64,000 bases of DNA from Haberlea rhodopensis (Eukaryota > Streptophyta > Magnoliopsida > Lamiales > Gesneriaceae): contig CAJQUN010000139.1 in NCBI GenBank assembly GCA_907163345.1, positions 992,001 to 1,056,000 of the forward strand. The letters run 5' to 3'. The position numbers and the translations under genes are program-made. This document shows positions 34,238 to 46,458 of this stretch, one piece after another. Every line of letters starts with the position of its first letter. Positions within the stretch are counted from its first letter, which is position 1. The notes under the pieces were generated by a model, which was not told the origin of the DNA, did not search any database, and worked only from the letters and a program-made list of their open reading frames with translations.

Positions 34238-36967
34238 TAGATTACAGGTTGTCAGTTTTGCTTGTTTGTATTTGATTTTTGGTTTACCTACGACCATTGC
34301 TAATATGTGCTTATTCTCGATTACCTTAGTTCTGATGTTTGGCATCAAATTTTCCCTTCATGTATAAGGAGATTATCAAAAAATTTAGAAAATATTAAAT
34401 GTTGATTATTATATATTACTTATTTGATAATGTTTTGGGTTGTCACATTTACATTCATTATTGTGAGAAAGTATATAAATAATTATAAAAATATGATGAT
34501 TCAATAATAATGAGGCCATAGCAAGTAATATAATAACAATATCCTAAAATAACAATGCAACTACAATAATAAACATAAACTATAATTTCTCTTATGCGAT
34601 GCTCGCTCCTGCTATGAGATACCGAACACATATATGCATTATGATATCCGATGTCATCTACTACTATAATGCACTTTTGTAGATGACTTTTATTTAAGGG
34701 TCTATTGGGACATACTAGGATATACTATGTTGACTTTTGCTATGATGCACTGTTGGGAATGACTTTTGTTTAGTACAACGTATTTATTGTTATATATGTA
34801 TGATTATGTATATTCAATGCGTATGAATCATCCTTTATTCTCTTGAAATGTCTATTGAACTTGGGTCTACCCTTTGTTGGACATATATACCAGATTATAA
34901 GCTAATTGGCACCGCGCCTTGCGTGGTGCCAAATTAACAGGCGCGGTGCCAAATTAACTAGTATATATATATTGGTGTTTTACCCAAATCAGCACAAATT
35001 TAGTTTGTTTCGAGTAATATCACATTTCTAACTTCTTTTTTTGTGAACTTTGAGCAGTGTTGTATCTACTGATTTCCAGGCGGTAAACTCATTAACTTAT
35101 TATGGTGTTTCTAATATGTGAAATTAAATATATATTTTACACATTTTTTAAAAAAAAAGTGTATTGATTAGATATATATATTCCTTCTATTAATCGGAAA
35201 TTCAAACCTGGTCCTAGGCAGTGCCCAAGGCGAGGTCCAAGAGTTCGGGTCTACATATTGGCCAAATATAAAATTCCTCTACTTTGCCAAGTTTTAAAGA
35301 TTTGATTTACTGTACAATGGGATGATTCTATCATCTACTCAGTCGATTTTTCTTTTATAGGAGCTCTGACTTTCTATTATTTATACATATACCAACCGAA
35401 CCGAATTTACTCAAATCCAATAATCGAATTTTTTAAATCAAATCGAACCCTATCGAGCCGAATTAAAATCGATTAATTTGGTCAGTAACCGAATCGATTG
35501 TTTAACAAAAAAGAAATTGATTTTAAAAAATTCGGTTAAACCAGTTTTTTAAATCAATAACCGAAACTAAACCAATTTAACCCATTTTTAAAAAAAATTA
35601 ATGAATTTCCGAATATACTAAAAAAAATTTGACAATTGATTTCATCCTTTTTCGAGTACAGAATCATTATGCAACCTTTGACTTAACTGGTATGTTGCAC
35701 TTGAGTTCCTTTGAAAAGCTTTGTATATTTTTTGCAGACATATCAGTACATAAATTATTTGAATTGGCTCAATTACTACATATTCAATTAAATTGATTCA
35801 ATTACACATGGAAAACCGATCTTGCCCCTCATACAATTATGTAAAAACTAGTACATTAAATATTTAATGACAAATCGGTTATTCTTTGCCACATCCAACT
35901 GATTTATTTCATAATTGATACCCTGAAACTATCAACTATATTATTTTTCCAGTTCATTATTTTTAAAGGCTTTGCATGCAACGTTGTGGAAAAGATTGGC
36001 TCGAGGTTGATATCTTGTCGTGGTGTAACTGCACATAAAATGTAAGATCAAGCGTTTGTCGTTACCCAAAGCTACAGCTAGTGGTCATGATGCAACTCAA
36101 ATCTGTTAAATCGTGCAGCAGTCCAAACACTACGTTTAGATCGATGTTCCAGCAAATGTAATTGTTGCACCCTAACAATCACACTCCCAATAATTACACT
36201 ATCTTGCAACTCATGATAATGGAACACACGATATTGACTCTGAAAGCGACAAACATCATATCATACACAAAGCCCGGTAGCTTGTCAGACCTAGAAAAAC
36301 TTGACTCAACTTGGCTCGCATTTAGCCCGGACGGGCTAGCCGAAAGAGAGAGTTATGTTAGCCTCGTATCCGGAATTGATAAGGGGCCATTTAAATTCTA
36401 ACCTATTTACTCCATATTTATTTAAAAAACTTATCTTGGGATCATGTGTTTTAAATAAGATGAAGGTCATTCTTTTAAATAATGTGGAGGGAATGTGATT
36501 TTGTCAAAATCTTCCGTTGACAACGAGGTGTTTTATTTTTCGAATACTGGTTATTTATTACATAACTTTTTTTGTTAATTTTCTTAATCTGTTTTCATAT
36601 GTTTTTTGAATTTTGTATCCGAAGTAAAAAAGTATTCCCAAGTCACAGGCAAACCTCGATATGAACCGACCATTCCAAAGGCTAGCGGGGGCGATTCAAT
36701 GAACCAGGGGTTAGTTGCTTGAAGCCCCAATATTCTGTAATTTGGGATAAGATTTGGCCAGTGTTTTGCTGCTTCAAGACCCAAACGCAGTCGGCCAAAA
36801 GACACTTTTTCATCCTATTTTGAGGTTTTTTTTATATAATATTTCAAGCATATAGGAGTAAACTAAAGCGTAGGCAGGCCGCAGGTGTTCGGAAATTTAC
36901 AAAGAACGTCGTTTATTTATCGACGCAAAATAAAGGTAATAGCAGTACAATAACTGTTGAATTAAAT
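34238..36967. other. Long gene-free stretch with old repeat traces
   Basis: No exon was supported. A perfect 11-bp inverted repeat GGCACCGCGCC / GGCGCGGTGCC lies at 34908-34918 and 34940-34950. At about 35,390-35,600 a degraded block of CGGTT/AACCG words resembles the interior of the TIR element at 17102-17539. The part nearest 36,968 should include the 3' untranslated region of the SPL gene. Confidence 0.45.
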
Positions 36968-37937
36968 CTACTCCCACAAGAATGTGAGAGTTTGGTTCGA
37001 CCCGTTTGTAGATGATCCATGCTGAAACATTTCCAGATAATGTAACGTATTGGAGACATGGCCACCACGGGAGTCCGCCTCAGAAACTATTGGCTTGACA
37101 TCTTCAGGGAACGTGAATGGGCCTAAATTGTTGCTGCAAAGCCAGTTGTGAACGACAGACTCTGTCTGGGGGAGCAGTGGTTCTTTTTGAAACGCTTGAT
37201 TTATGCCAATCTCCTGAGTTACAATGGGAGCCGATGACAGAAGAGAGCGAGCCTGATCGGAAAAGATTTTACTACTAGCAGACGCAGATTTTGGATCAAG
37301 AAATGGTTGGCGGATGGAAGTTTCTTGAACAATAGCAGCGGGATCACTACCTTGAATGAACTGAAGTTGATTCACTTCTTTATATCTGGGCAGCTGATTC
37401 TTATATGTCACTGTACTATTCTCTGGTTCAACAACAGCAGCATTTGCCAGAACTTGTGGAATACTGAATGAGTAAAATCTTGTACCTTGTTGGCTTGAGG
37501 ATATGAATCCAGAATCTCTCGAGACGAAGTTGGGCTGAGGCTTCCTTCGCCTCCGGTTATGCCCATCAAGACGCTTCCTACAACTTCGTTTTCCCTCATC
37601 GAACTCTACTAGTGAATGGAACCTGTAAATTCAATATAATTAAAAACCAGAAACAATTGGGAAATCAGTCGGTTTTCATAGAATAACTAGAAACTGATCA
37701 AGAAAGTAACTTCAATCTTGACCTGCTGCACTGTTGACAGAACCGCTGGTCTCGGCCCCCAATGGTAACTTTTGGGGTCTTTGAGTGAATCTCGCACACT
37801 TTATGTCGCCGGTGATAGTCTCTACATAGGCTTAAATCTGCATCACACCCATCAACCAGGCAAGAAGCAACTTGACCAATATTTCTACCGGCCTTTACTC
37901 TTTTCCACGACCCCGAAAACAAAGATGCGGGTTCCAT
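36968..37937 (-). CDS. SQUAMOSA promoter-binding-like (SPL13-type) transcription factor, 2 coding exons, 289 aa
   Basis: Coding exons on the minus strand are 37937-37723 and 37622-36968. The splice falls inside the SBP domain after QRFCQQCSR, its usual position. The SBP domain (about residues 24-100) has both zinc sites (CLVDGCDADLSLCRDYHRRH, then KVCEIH, then RFCQQCSRFH and RSC) and the nuclear-localisation tail KRSCRKRLDGHNRRRRKPQP. The rest is Ser-rich and ends TLTFLWE, as in SPL13 relatives. SPL proteins bind GTAC-core sites and drive phase change and flowering under miR156 control. Only about 23 residues precede the SBP domain, whereas SPL13 relatives have a much longer N-terminus. An acceptor-like CAG lies just upstream of the ATG, and a likely non-coding first exon ends at a TTAG|GTAAT donor near 38,575. 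The gene may be an N-terminally shortened paralogue. Confidence 0.85.
37235..37254 (-). promoter_or_regulatory. miR156-like target site in the SPL coding region
   Basis: The plus strand at 37235-37254 reads almost like miR156 itself (TGACAGAAGAGAG then CGAGC), so the minus-strand mRNA would pair with it. Relative to my memory of miR156a there is a G:U-type change at miRNA position 14 and mismatches at positions 19 and 20, leaving positions 1-13 perfect. The usual encoded peptide (A)LSLLS is here ARSLLS. Cleavage is plausible, since the seed and centre are intact. Confidence 0.7.
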
Positions 37938-38740
37938 ATACCTGATCAGGTGGATTACAAGTCCGTCAAAAGTTAGAAATTTATCAATCCCAACAGTTTC
38001 TTTAATCCATAACCTTCCAATAACTTCATTCTAAAACCAAAAACACTTGAAAAAAAAACCAGCGGTATAAAAAAGCTGAATCGTTTCAGCGCCGGCTAAA
38101 ACAATAATAAGTTTTAAGATGAATCGCATTACTGGACTCCATTTAACTGTACAATAGTTTAAATTATCCATCCCAATCCCCCAAAATCCCAAGTCCCACC
38201 CACCGACAGGGGATACATGATTAAAATAAATAATAAGATCAGATTACAACAAGACATTACTATATAACATTATCAGACCGCCATTTCTTTAAAAATAAAA
38301 TATAAAATCCAAGAACATGCGAAATATGATATGAACAGAAAATCTACAGATGTCAAATACTGGCACAGTGGAAAACAGTATTTCCCAATTTGGGAAAACA
38401 AGTACTTTAGGGGTAAAAATCAAGATTAAAAGCCGAAGTTTAAATTTTCCACAACTGTAAAAAACCCAAAGTGCAGAGGCTGATAGTTCCAAAGCTTTCT
38501 TTTCATGATGAGAGATAAACATGGCGACCCAACACAAAACCTCATTAGGAAAATAGAAGGTAGAAGCTGTATTACCTAAGAATTAGTGAACCAGAGGATG
38601 TAAAAACTTCAGCAAGACGAGAGCAGACTGGAAGAATGCGCGTACAAATTTGAAAGGAAGAATGGACGTGTATCGGAAAACTTAAGTAGCCAAGGTTTTG
38701 ACTTTAGATAATACAATTTTTGCGTCAAAAACAAAACTCC
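37938..38740 (-). other. 5' intron, probable non-coding first exon and promoter side of the SPL gene
   Basis: Read on the minus strand, about 38,576-38,740 looks like a leader exon ending at a GT donor, followed by an intron to the acceptor beside the ATG at 37937. The ORF at 38,289-38,537 has no SPL-like wording and is not taken as the missing N-terminus. Confidence 0.4.
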
Positions 38741-39128
38741 TCCAAACTTTACTCTAAAAACCAATATTCTCTCCAATTTTCTTTTTGATTTTATTTACAA
38801 TAATTGTTTATTCAATCAATTATTTATTTTAAAAATTTATTAATATATTTACATATTAAATTTTATAATAGTTAAATTAAATTAAAATATTTCACAGATA
38901 ATAATTAATTAATTGGAGAAGTATAACACATGAGTGCGACCTGATTTAATTCTTTATTTGGTTGTCATAACCGACGACAATCTATTGAGATTAAATGTTT
39001 AAAAATTATTATTTTACTATTGTAAAAGAATGTATAATAAAAAGAATCTTTTGACCTATCTTGGAACGATAAAATTAATTTTTTTCTTTTTAATTTTTAA
39101 TATTATTCAATTAATACATTATATATAT

Positions 39129-39131
39129 ATG

Positions 39132-39161
<30 letters not shown>
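39129..39161. repeat. (TAA)n microsatellite
   Basis: About ten ATA/TAA trinucleotide units lie in the AT-rich DNA upstream of the SPL gene. 38,741-39,463 shows no other feature. Confidence 0.9.
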
Positions 39162-39164
<3 letters not shown>

Positions 39165-39463
39165 TGGAAAACCAACATTTGTTATATAAAAAATTAAAAT
39201 CAATAAAAATGAAATTGGAATTGAAGGAGATATGGTCCTCCCCCATTATTGAGATAGAGAGAAATCGCCTCGCTCCCCATACTTCGTCCCCACCAAACAA
39301 CTAGCATAAATGTGTCTTTTTATTAACGGAACCCACAAATGTAATGGGAAGAATCTACTGATAATATTTGTGTGGACTCTATCAATAAATAGATCTAAAA
39401 TGGTTAGTATATCAATTTATCTACTTTTATTTAAAAGCTATTGTATTTTTAATTTTGAGTTGG

Positions 39464-40895
39464 TGTAAAGATCCGAGAATTTGATATCATCCAACAATTT
39501 AATATACTTTGTTCAAAGTCAAACACCTATTAGATAATTAAATATTCTAGTAGGATTAAAATCTAAATAATAGATAGATAATTAAGTATTCTAGTTTGAT
39601 TAAAACTCTAAAGATGATTAAGTAGTAGAGATAGAGTAAATCATATCATCTTTATCTTGACCAACAAAAGCTTAATAAATACGACTCAAAATGCTCTTTA
39701 TTCAGCCAAAAACTTCAGCTCCAAATCATACCAGATTTTGAAAGATTCAGCCTTAAAATCCAAAGAGTTCGGCCATTAAAAATCCTTTCCCAATCATTAA
39801 GTCATCGAAGTTTTGACATTGAATTGTCAAAATATTCCAGCTTTTTTTATCGAGAATTCCAGCAAGCAACCTTCGAAAATTCTCCAGCTTTAAGTGTTCA
39901 AAGTTTTCACACAATGCACACACAATGTATGTGTTCGAACACTGTTCAAATTTAGGAGGAGGATTTCATCGTGTTTACGGACCCTAAATCGTTCAAAAAC
40001 GTCTATAATCGCTGTAAGTGGGCTTTTGTTATATATTCGTTTAGTTTTTGAGAAAATCATATGTATGTTTTGAAACATCAATCGATATGTGAATTATGTT
40101 GACAATGTGATGTTCGGATGAAAACTATATTTTTTTTAAGCACTTTAAATTTCGAAATCTGATTGGGGGAATTCCTTTATGGCCCTGATGCGGCGGGATT
40201 ATAACCGTTTACATGACCTGATACGGTGGTTAACCATTGTTCTAGGAAGTCCGGACCCTTTATTCGTGGGTGATCCGATGTTATGACCTCATCTCTAGGA
40301 GGATTAAGTCTAGAGATTGATATCAATACCAAGAGGAAATTAGAGGATTGATTGTGCTTCATGTATATTAAAAATATTGCTGATATGATATGTTATGTTA
40401 TGGCTCGATGGGAGCAATTATGATAATTCATGGCTCGATGGGAGCAATTATGTTAAGATGCATTCATATAAGTTTATGATTTGATTATGATATATGTTTT
40501 GGAAAAATTATGAATATGCATTATATTATCACATCGATTGGCCTCCACTTGCTGAGTGTTTTTCAAAACACTCACCCCTTACTCCCCCTTCCCAGATAAA
40601 GACGAGGAAGATATTTAAGACGAGGAATAACACCAATTTTGGGGTTGGTGATCCGTTGCGTTTCTATGAATTAAAGACATTAAATTTGGTTTACTTAGGA
40701 TTTCATTATTTTACTTCGTTTTAAGACTTTTATGAATTGGTTATGCAATTTTAATTTCGATTGTAGAGACAATTATTTATTTTTATGGAATATAGACTGG
40801 TTTTTCGTTAAATACGGTATTACGAGGCTTATTGATTTCAAGTTGTTATTGGGAATCAATGCAGGTATTATTGACCACGGTCTCGTGGCGTGATA
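39464..40895 (+). repeat. 5' LTR of the old Gypsy element
   Basis: Starts TGTAAAG, ends GTGATA, and is immediately followed by the tRNA-Met-type primer-binding site after six bases. It matches 45019-46458 along its length with scattered substitutions and short indels. Confidence 0.9.
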
Positions 40896-41863
40896 TTTTA
40901 GTGGTATCAGAGTGAACCATGTTCCATAATCCCGCTGGGAAAAGACTTCTAGTTGAGATATAACACTAGATTATAAAACCCAGTATAACAGACCAACTGA
41001 AGGAAACAAAATCAGTTGGGAAAAGTTGAACCTCGCTAATTACGATAATCAGAAGAGTATCAATCTGATTAATCAAGTGAGTAACGATTATTCTTTTTAA
41101 ATCCAAAAAAAATTTAAAATTAAAATTAAATTAAATAAAAGATAAAAATTCAAAAATCAATACCTTTACCGTCTGCCCATCCGTCGCCTTCCGCCACCAT
41201 ATACGACGGCCGACCCATCTCCAGATTCCATACTCGTAGATGAAGACACTGCCAACATTTCATATCACTTGGACAACGTTTGACCAATCAATTTCTTATT
41301 CGAAATTCTAGAACCCTAAAACTCACGAAATTCAGTTCTCCGATTTCCAGGCCATATCTTCACCGTTTTGCAATTAAACTTGATATATTGACGCTCTGAA
41401 AATGTCAAGCAAAAGCCCCCTGTCCATCGCCACTCAAAATCACTGTATGACGTGAATTTCAAATCGAACCAGCGCTCCTCAAGAACCCTAATGTCAGAAT
41501 GTTCCATCTCCGGTTTCTCACACAACTGAATACCGTTTTTCAATTATACTTGGATTATCGACTTTCTTAGTACTTCGAACAAAAGCCCTCTTGAAATTTC
41601 AAATTCCAGTCGACGATTAATGGCTAATTTCAGAACCCTAATCCAAGCCATATTAACCCTAGAATTTTTTTTTTTAAAAAAAAAATCAGAATTCAAATTT
41701 TTATGCCCTCATACTATTAATCCCTATAATTTTAAAAATATATAAATTGTTTTTGTAAATATTTAATTGGACTCCCTAATTGGGTTTATGTGATGTCGAC
41801 CCGTGCACCAATTGCTAGGATCTGTCACCAGGATTTTGAATAGATGAGCTTAGAGAGGCTCTA

Positions 41864-42121
41864 ATGAAGGAAAAGGATGACAAGATCGAGTTACTAGAAA
41901 TCCGAGATCACTTGCATGGAAATGTCCAACGGCTTGCCTATTATCACAGCCGGGATAAAGAAGAGCTCAGCGAAGCTAAAGCGAAGATCACGAGACTTAC
42001 TGATCTCCATAGAGCTAATGCTGAAAGAAACCAAACCAAGGTAAGGCCAAGGAATGAAAATTTCTATTATCTGCAGCATAAACTTGGAAATCCATTAAAA
42101 ACGACGAAGAAGTGTACTTAG
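41864..42121 (+). pseudogene. Coiled-coil-like remnant upstream of pol in the old Gypsy element
   Basis: An 85-codon open stretch rich in Glu/Lys/Asp (DKIELLEIRDHLHGNVQRLA) looks like a helical segment. It sits where the end of gag would be expected but has no recognisable gag or zinc-knuckle motif. It may be a gag relic or an unrelated piece. 40,920-41,860 upstream is non-coding and not recognisable as gag. Confidence 0.35.
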
Positions 42122-42129
42122 CAACAATA

Positions 42130-44929
42130 GCCGAGATAAGAGAAGAAGCCGAGCTCAGGATAGAAGATATTGAGGTAGTACAAGAATTTTCGGATGTCTT
42201 TCCTGAATAGTTGTCGGGTTCAGTTTCAAACCGAAAATTAGAGTTTGAAATCAACTTGGTGCCAGGCGTGGCGCCAGTTTCAAAGGCACCGTACCGAGTG
42301 GCTCCAGCCGAATTGAAATAACTCAAGGAACAACTCAGGAGCTCTTAGACAATAGGCAAATCAGACCAAGTGTATCCACGTGGGGAGCTCCAATATTTTT
42401 TGTGAAGAATAAAGGCGAGAACATGAGATTGTGTATCGACTACCTAGAACTGAATAAGATCACAATCAAGAACAAATACCCTCTTCTAAGGATAGATAAC
42501 CTGTTCGATCAACTCAAAGGAGCTAAAGTCTTTTCTAAACTCGATGTAAGGTCAGGCTATCATCAACTCAAGATAAAGCAGATGATGTACCGAAAACGGC
42601 CTTCAGAACGAGATATGGGCATTACGAATTCATGGTGATGCCATTTGGGTTGACAAATGCTCCAGCAGTATTCATGGATTTGATGAATCGGATATTCAAG
42701 CCATTCCTAGATAACTTTGTGGTGGTGTTCATCGACGACATTCTCATTTATTTGTCGAGCAAGGAGGAACACGAATTCGCCTCACTCTACATACATAAAG
42801 AGAGAAAGAGTTCTATGCCAAATTTAATAAATGTGAATTCTGGCTAGATAGCGTCTCTTTCTTAGGGCACATAATATTAAAGGCAGGTGTGTCCGTAGAT
42901 CCTAAGGAGGTAGATGCAGTTTTGGAGTGGGAAAGACCAACGATTGTAACAGAAATTCGAAGCTTCTTGGGGCTAGCTGGTTATTACCAGAAGTTTGTTG
43001 AAAGATTTTCCTCAACAGTACCTCTTACGAGGCTCATACAAAAGAATTCAAAATTCATCTAGAGTGAAGAGTGTGAGAAAAGTTTGATACTTTGAATAAA
43101 AAGCTTTCATCTGCATCGGTATTGGTACTACCGACTGAAGGCATGTGTTTCACTATTTATAATGATGCATCGAAAGAAGGACTATGATGTGTACTTATGT
43201 AAGAAGGAAGGGTAATTGCTTACGCCTCAAGGCAACTCAAGCCCCACGAGCAAAACTACCCTACGCATGACCTCAAATTAGCCGTTGTGGTTTTCGCCTT
43301 AAAAAATTGGAGGCACTACCTTTATGGCGCAAAGTGTGAAGTTTTAAAAGACCATCGAAGCCTGAAATATTTATTTACTCAGAAAGAATTGAACATGAGA
43401 TAGAGACGATGGATTGAACTCCTGAAGGACTACGATCTCACAATTAATTATCATCCCGGCAAGGCAAACAAAGTAGCAGACGCATTGAGCCAAAAAAGGC
43501 AAAGGAAAAATGATCTTAGCTTCACTCTCAGCCCAACCTTGCCTCCGAGAGACCATCAAATCAAGTCAAGATCGAGACCCTAGTCTAACAAACTTAAAAG
43601 AACAAGTCAGAGAGGGAAAAATCACCGACTTTGAGACTGATAGTGATGAAATTATGTGGATGAAAGGACAATTGTGCGTGCCAAATGTGTACAACATAAG
43701 ACAAGAGGTGATGTTCTAAGCGCATAAATCAAAATTTTCAGTCCACCCTGGAAGTACAAAAATGTACAAGGATTTGAATGAAAACTTCTGGTGGAATGTA
43801 ATGAAGAAAGATGTTGCAGAATTCGTCACCCGATGCTTAGTATGTCAACAAGTTAAGGCTGAGCACCAAAGACCCGGAGGAATTCTTCAACCTCTGGAAA
43901 TTTCTGAATGGAAATGGGAACACATCTCCATGGACTTCGTCGTGGGTCTACCAAAATCAAGACATAGCCATGACGGGATATGGGTAATAGTGGAGAGACT
44001 AACTAAATCAGCGCATTTTCTACCTGTCCGTATGAACTATAAATTGGACAAGTTGACAACTCTATATATGGACAATATAGTGAGACTTCATAGAGTTCCA
44101 GTGAGCATCCTATCTGACAGAGATCCTAGGTTCTTATCACGTTTCTGGAAAAGTTTTCAGTAGGCTATATAAGTAAAGTAACTCTTAGTACGGCCTATCA
44201 CCCACAGATCGATGGCCAGACATAGAGAACTATCCAAACCCTCGAGGATATGCTAAGAGCTTGTATCTTGGATTTCACTGCAAATTGGAGTGAACTTTTG
44301 CCTCTAGTCGAGTTCGCTTATAACAATAGCTATCATAGTAGTATTGGGATGGCGTCATACGAAGCACTCTATGGACGCAAATGTCGATCACCGTTATACT
44401 GGGATGAGGTAGGAGAAAGAGCTATCACAGGATCTGAGTTAGTGCAAGCTACCATAGACAAGATCTCTATCAACAGAGACAGAATCAAGGCAGCCCACGA
44501 TCGACGGAAAATTGGGCTGATATGAAGAGGAGACTGGTAGATATTGAGATTGGTGAAAAAGTGTATGTAAAAATTTCACCAATGAAAGGAGTTATTCGAT
44601 TTGACAAAGGGGGATAGTTGAGTCCGAGATATGTGGGACCATTCAAAGTTCTAGAAAAGGTGGGAATGCTAGCCTATAAAATAGCACTACCACCAAGTCT
44701 ATCAAGAATTCACAACGTAGCACAACTAAGGAAATACATTGCTGACCCAAATAATGTGCTTGAAGCAAAACCCCTAGTGGCTCAAGGGAGGTTGGATGAG
44801 ACTTTGAAGTATGAAGAAATCCCCATCCGTATCGTGGATTCGAAAAACCAAGTTCTGAGACGAAGGACCATTCTATACGTCAAAGTCAATGGTCAAACCA
44901 TACGGAAAGATAAGCTACATGGAAAGTAG
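42130..44929 (+). pseudogene. Decayed pol gene (RT, RNase H, integrase) of the old Gypsy element
   Basis: The order is: a pre-RT linker (VVQEFSDVFPE, about 42,175); RT (MRLCIDYLELNKITIKNKYP; VMPFGLTNAPAVFMDLMNR; VVVFIDDILIY, about 42,400-42,760); RNase H (about 43,100-43,500); the integrase zinc region (RCLVCQQVKAEHQRP, about 43,830) and core (SMDFVVGLPKSRHSHDGIW; ILSDRDPRF). It ends with ALYGRKCRSPLYWDEVGE and a tail with QVLRRRTILYVKVNG. The wording fits Tekay/Del-type chromovirus pol. Many frameshifts and stops make it inactive. I did not identify a chromodomain with confidence. Confidence 0.85.
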
Positions 44930-45018
44930 AAGAATTGATGTGAGAGAAATACACATACCTTTTCCAAGACCAAGTTGACTTGAGTTTCGAGGACGAAACT
45001 TCCAATAAGGAGGGAGGA

Positions 45019-46458
45019 TGTAAAGACCCGAGAATTTGATGTCATCCAACAACTTAATGTACATTGTTCAAGTCAAACACCTATTAGATAATTAAGTATT
45101 CTTGTAGGATTACAACTCTAAATAATAGATATATAATTAAGTATTCTAATAGGATTAAAACTCTAAAAATGATTAAGAATTTTAGTAGGGATATAAGTAA
45201 ATCATATCATCTTTATCTTGACCAACCAAAGCTTAATAAATAAGACTCAAAATACTCTTTATTCGGCACATCAAGAGCCAAAAACTTCAGCTCAAAATCA
45301 TACCAGATTTCGAAAGATTCAGCCTTAAAATCCAAAGAGTTCAGCCATTCAAAATCCTTCCCCAATCAGCATTAAGTCATCGAAGCTTTGACTTTGAATT
45401 GTCAAAATATTCCAGCTTTCTTTTATCGAGAATTCCAGCAAGCAACCTTTGAAAATTCTCCAGCTTTAAGTGTTCAAAGTTTTCACACAATGCACACACA
45501 ATGAATGTGTTCGAACACTGTTCAAATTTAGGAGGAGGATTTCATTGTGTTTTCGCACCCTAAATCGTTCAAACACGTCTATAATCGTTGTAAGTGGGAT
45601 TTTGTTATATATTTGTTTCGTTTGAGAAAGTTATATGTATGTTTTGAAACCTCAATCGATATATGAATTATGTTGAAATTATGATGTTCGGATGAAGACT
45701 ATATTTTTCTAAGCACTTTAAATTTTGAAATCTGATTGGGGAAATCTTTTATGGCCCTGATGCGGTGGGATTATAACTGTTTACATGATCTGATACGGTG
45801 GTTAACCGTTGTTCTGGGAAGTCTGGACCCTTTATTCGTGGGTGATCCGAAGTTATGACCTCATCTCTATGAGGATTAAGTCTAGAGACTGATATCAATA
45901 CCAAGAGAAAATTAGAGGATTTATTGTGCTGAACGTATATGAACAATATTGCTGATATGATATGTTATGTTATGGCTCGATGTGAGCAATTATTATAATT
46001 CATGGCTCGATGGGGGAATTATGTTAAGATGCATTCATATCAGTTTATGATTCAATTATGATATATGTTGTGAAAAAAATTATGAATATGCATTATATTA
46101 TCACATCGAGTGACCCCACTTGCTAAGTGAAACACTCACCACTTACTCTCCCTTCCAGATAAAGACGAGGAAGATATCCAAGACGAAGAACAACACCAAT
46201 TTTGAGGTTGGTGATCCGATGCGTTTCTATGAATTAAAGACATTAAATTTGGTTTGCTTAGGATTTCATTATTTTATTTCGTTTTAAGACTTTTAGGAAT
46301 AGGTTATGCAATATTAATTTTGATTGTAAAGACAATTATTTATTTTTATGGAATATAGACTGGTTTTTCGTTAAATACGATATTACGAGGCTTATTGATT
46401 TCAAGTTGTTATTGGGAATCAATGTCGATGTTATTGACCCCGGTCTCGAGGGGTGACA
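45019..46458 (+). repeat. 3' LTR of the old Gypsy element
   Basis: Starts TGTAAAG after the polypurine tract and ends GTGACA before the GTTGG duplication. It is related to the 5' LTR at 39464-40895. Confidence 0.9.

Larger units (their letters stand above)
39464..46458 (+). mobile_element. Old Ty3/Gypsy LTR retrotransposon, decayed (Tekay/Del-like pol)
   Basis: LTRs at 39464-40895 (1,432 bp) and 45019-46458 (1,440 bp) begin TGTAAAG and end GTGATA and GTGACA. A 5-bp target duplication GTTGG flanks the element (39459-39463, 46459-46463). A primer-binding site TGGTATCAGAG at 40902 fits initiator tRNA-Met. A polypurine tract AAGGAGGGAGGA (45007-45018) precedes the 3' LTR. The LTRs have diverged by many substitutions and the internal region is only 4.1 kb, so gag and protease are largely gone. 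It inserted upstream of the SPL gene (about 1.5 kb from its start codon). Confidence 0.92.

Noticed and set aside
38289..38537. 82-codon minus ORF as the missing SPL N-terminus
   Set aside because: It has no SPL-like residues, no in-frame join to the SBP exon and looks hydrophobic by chance.
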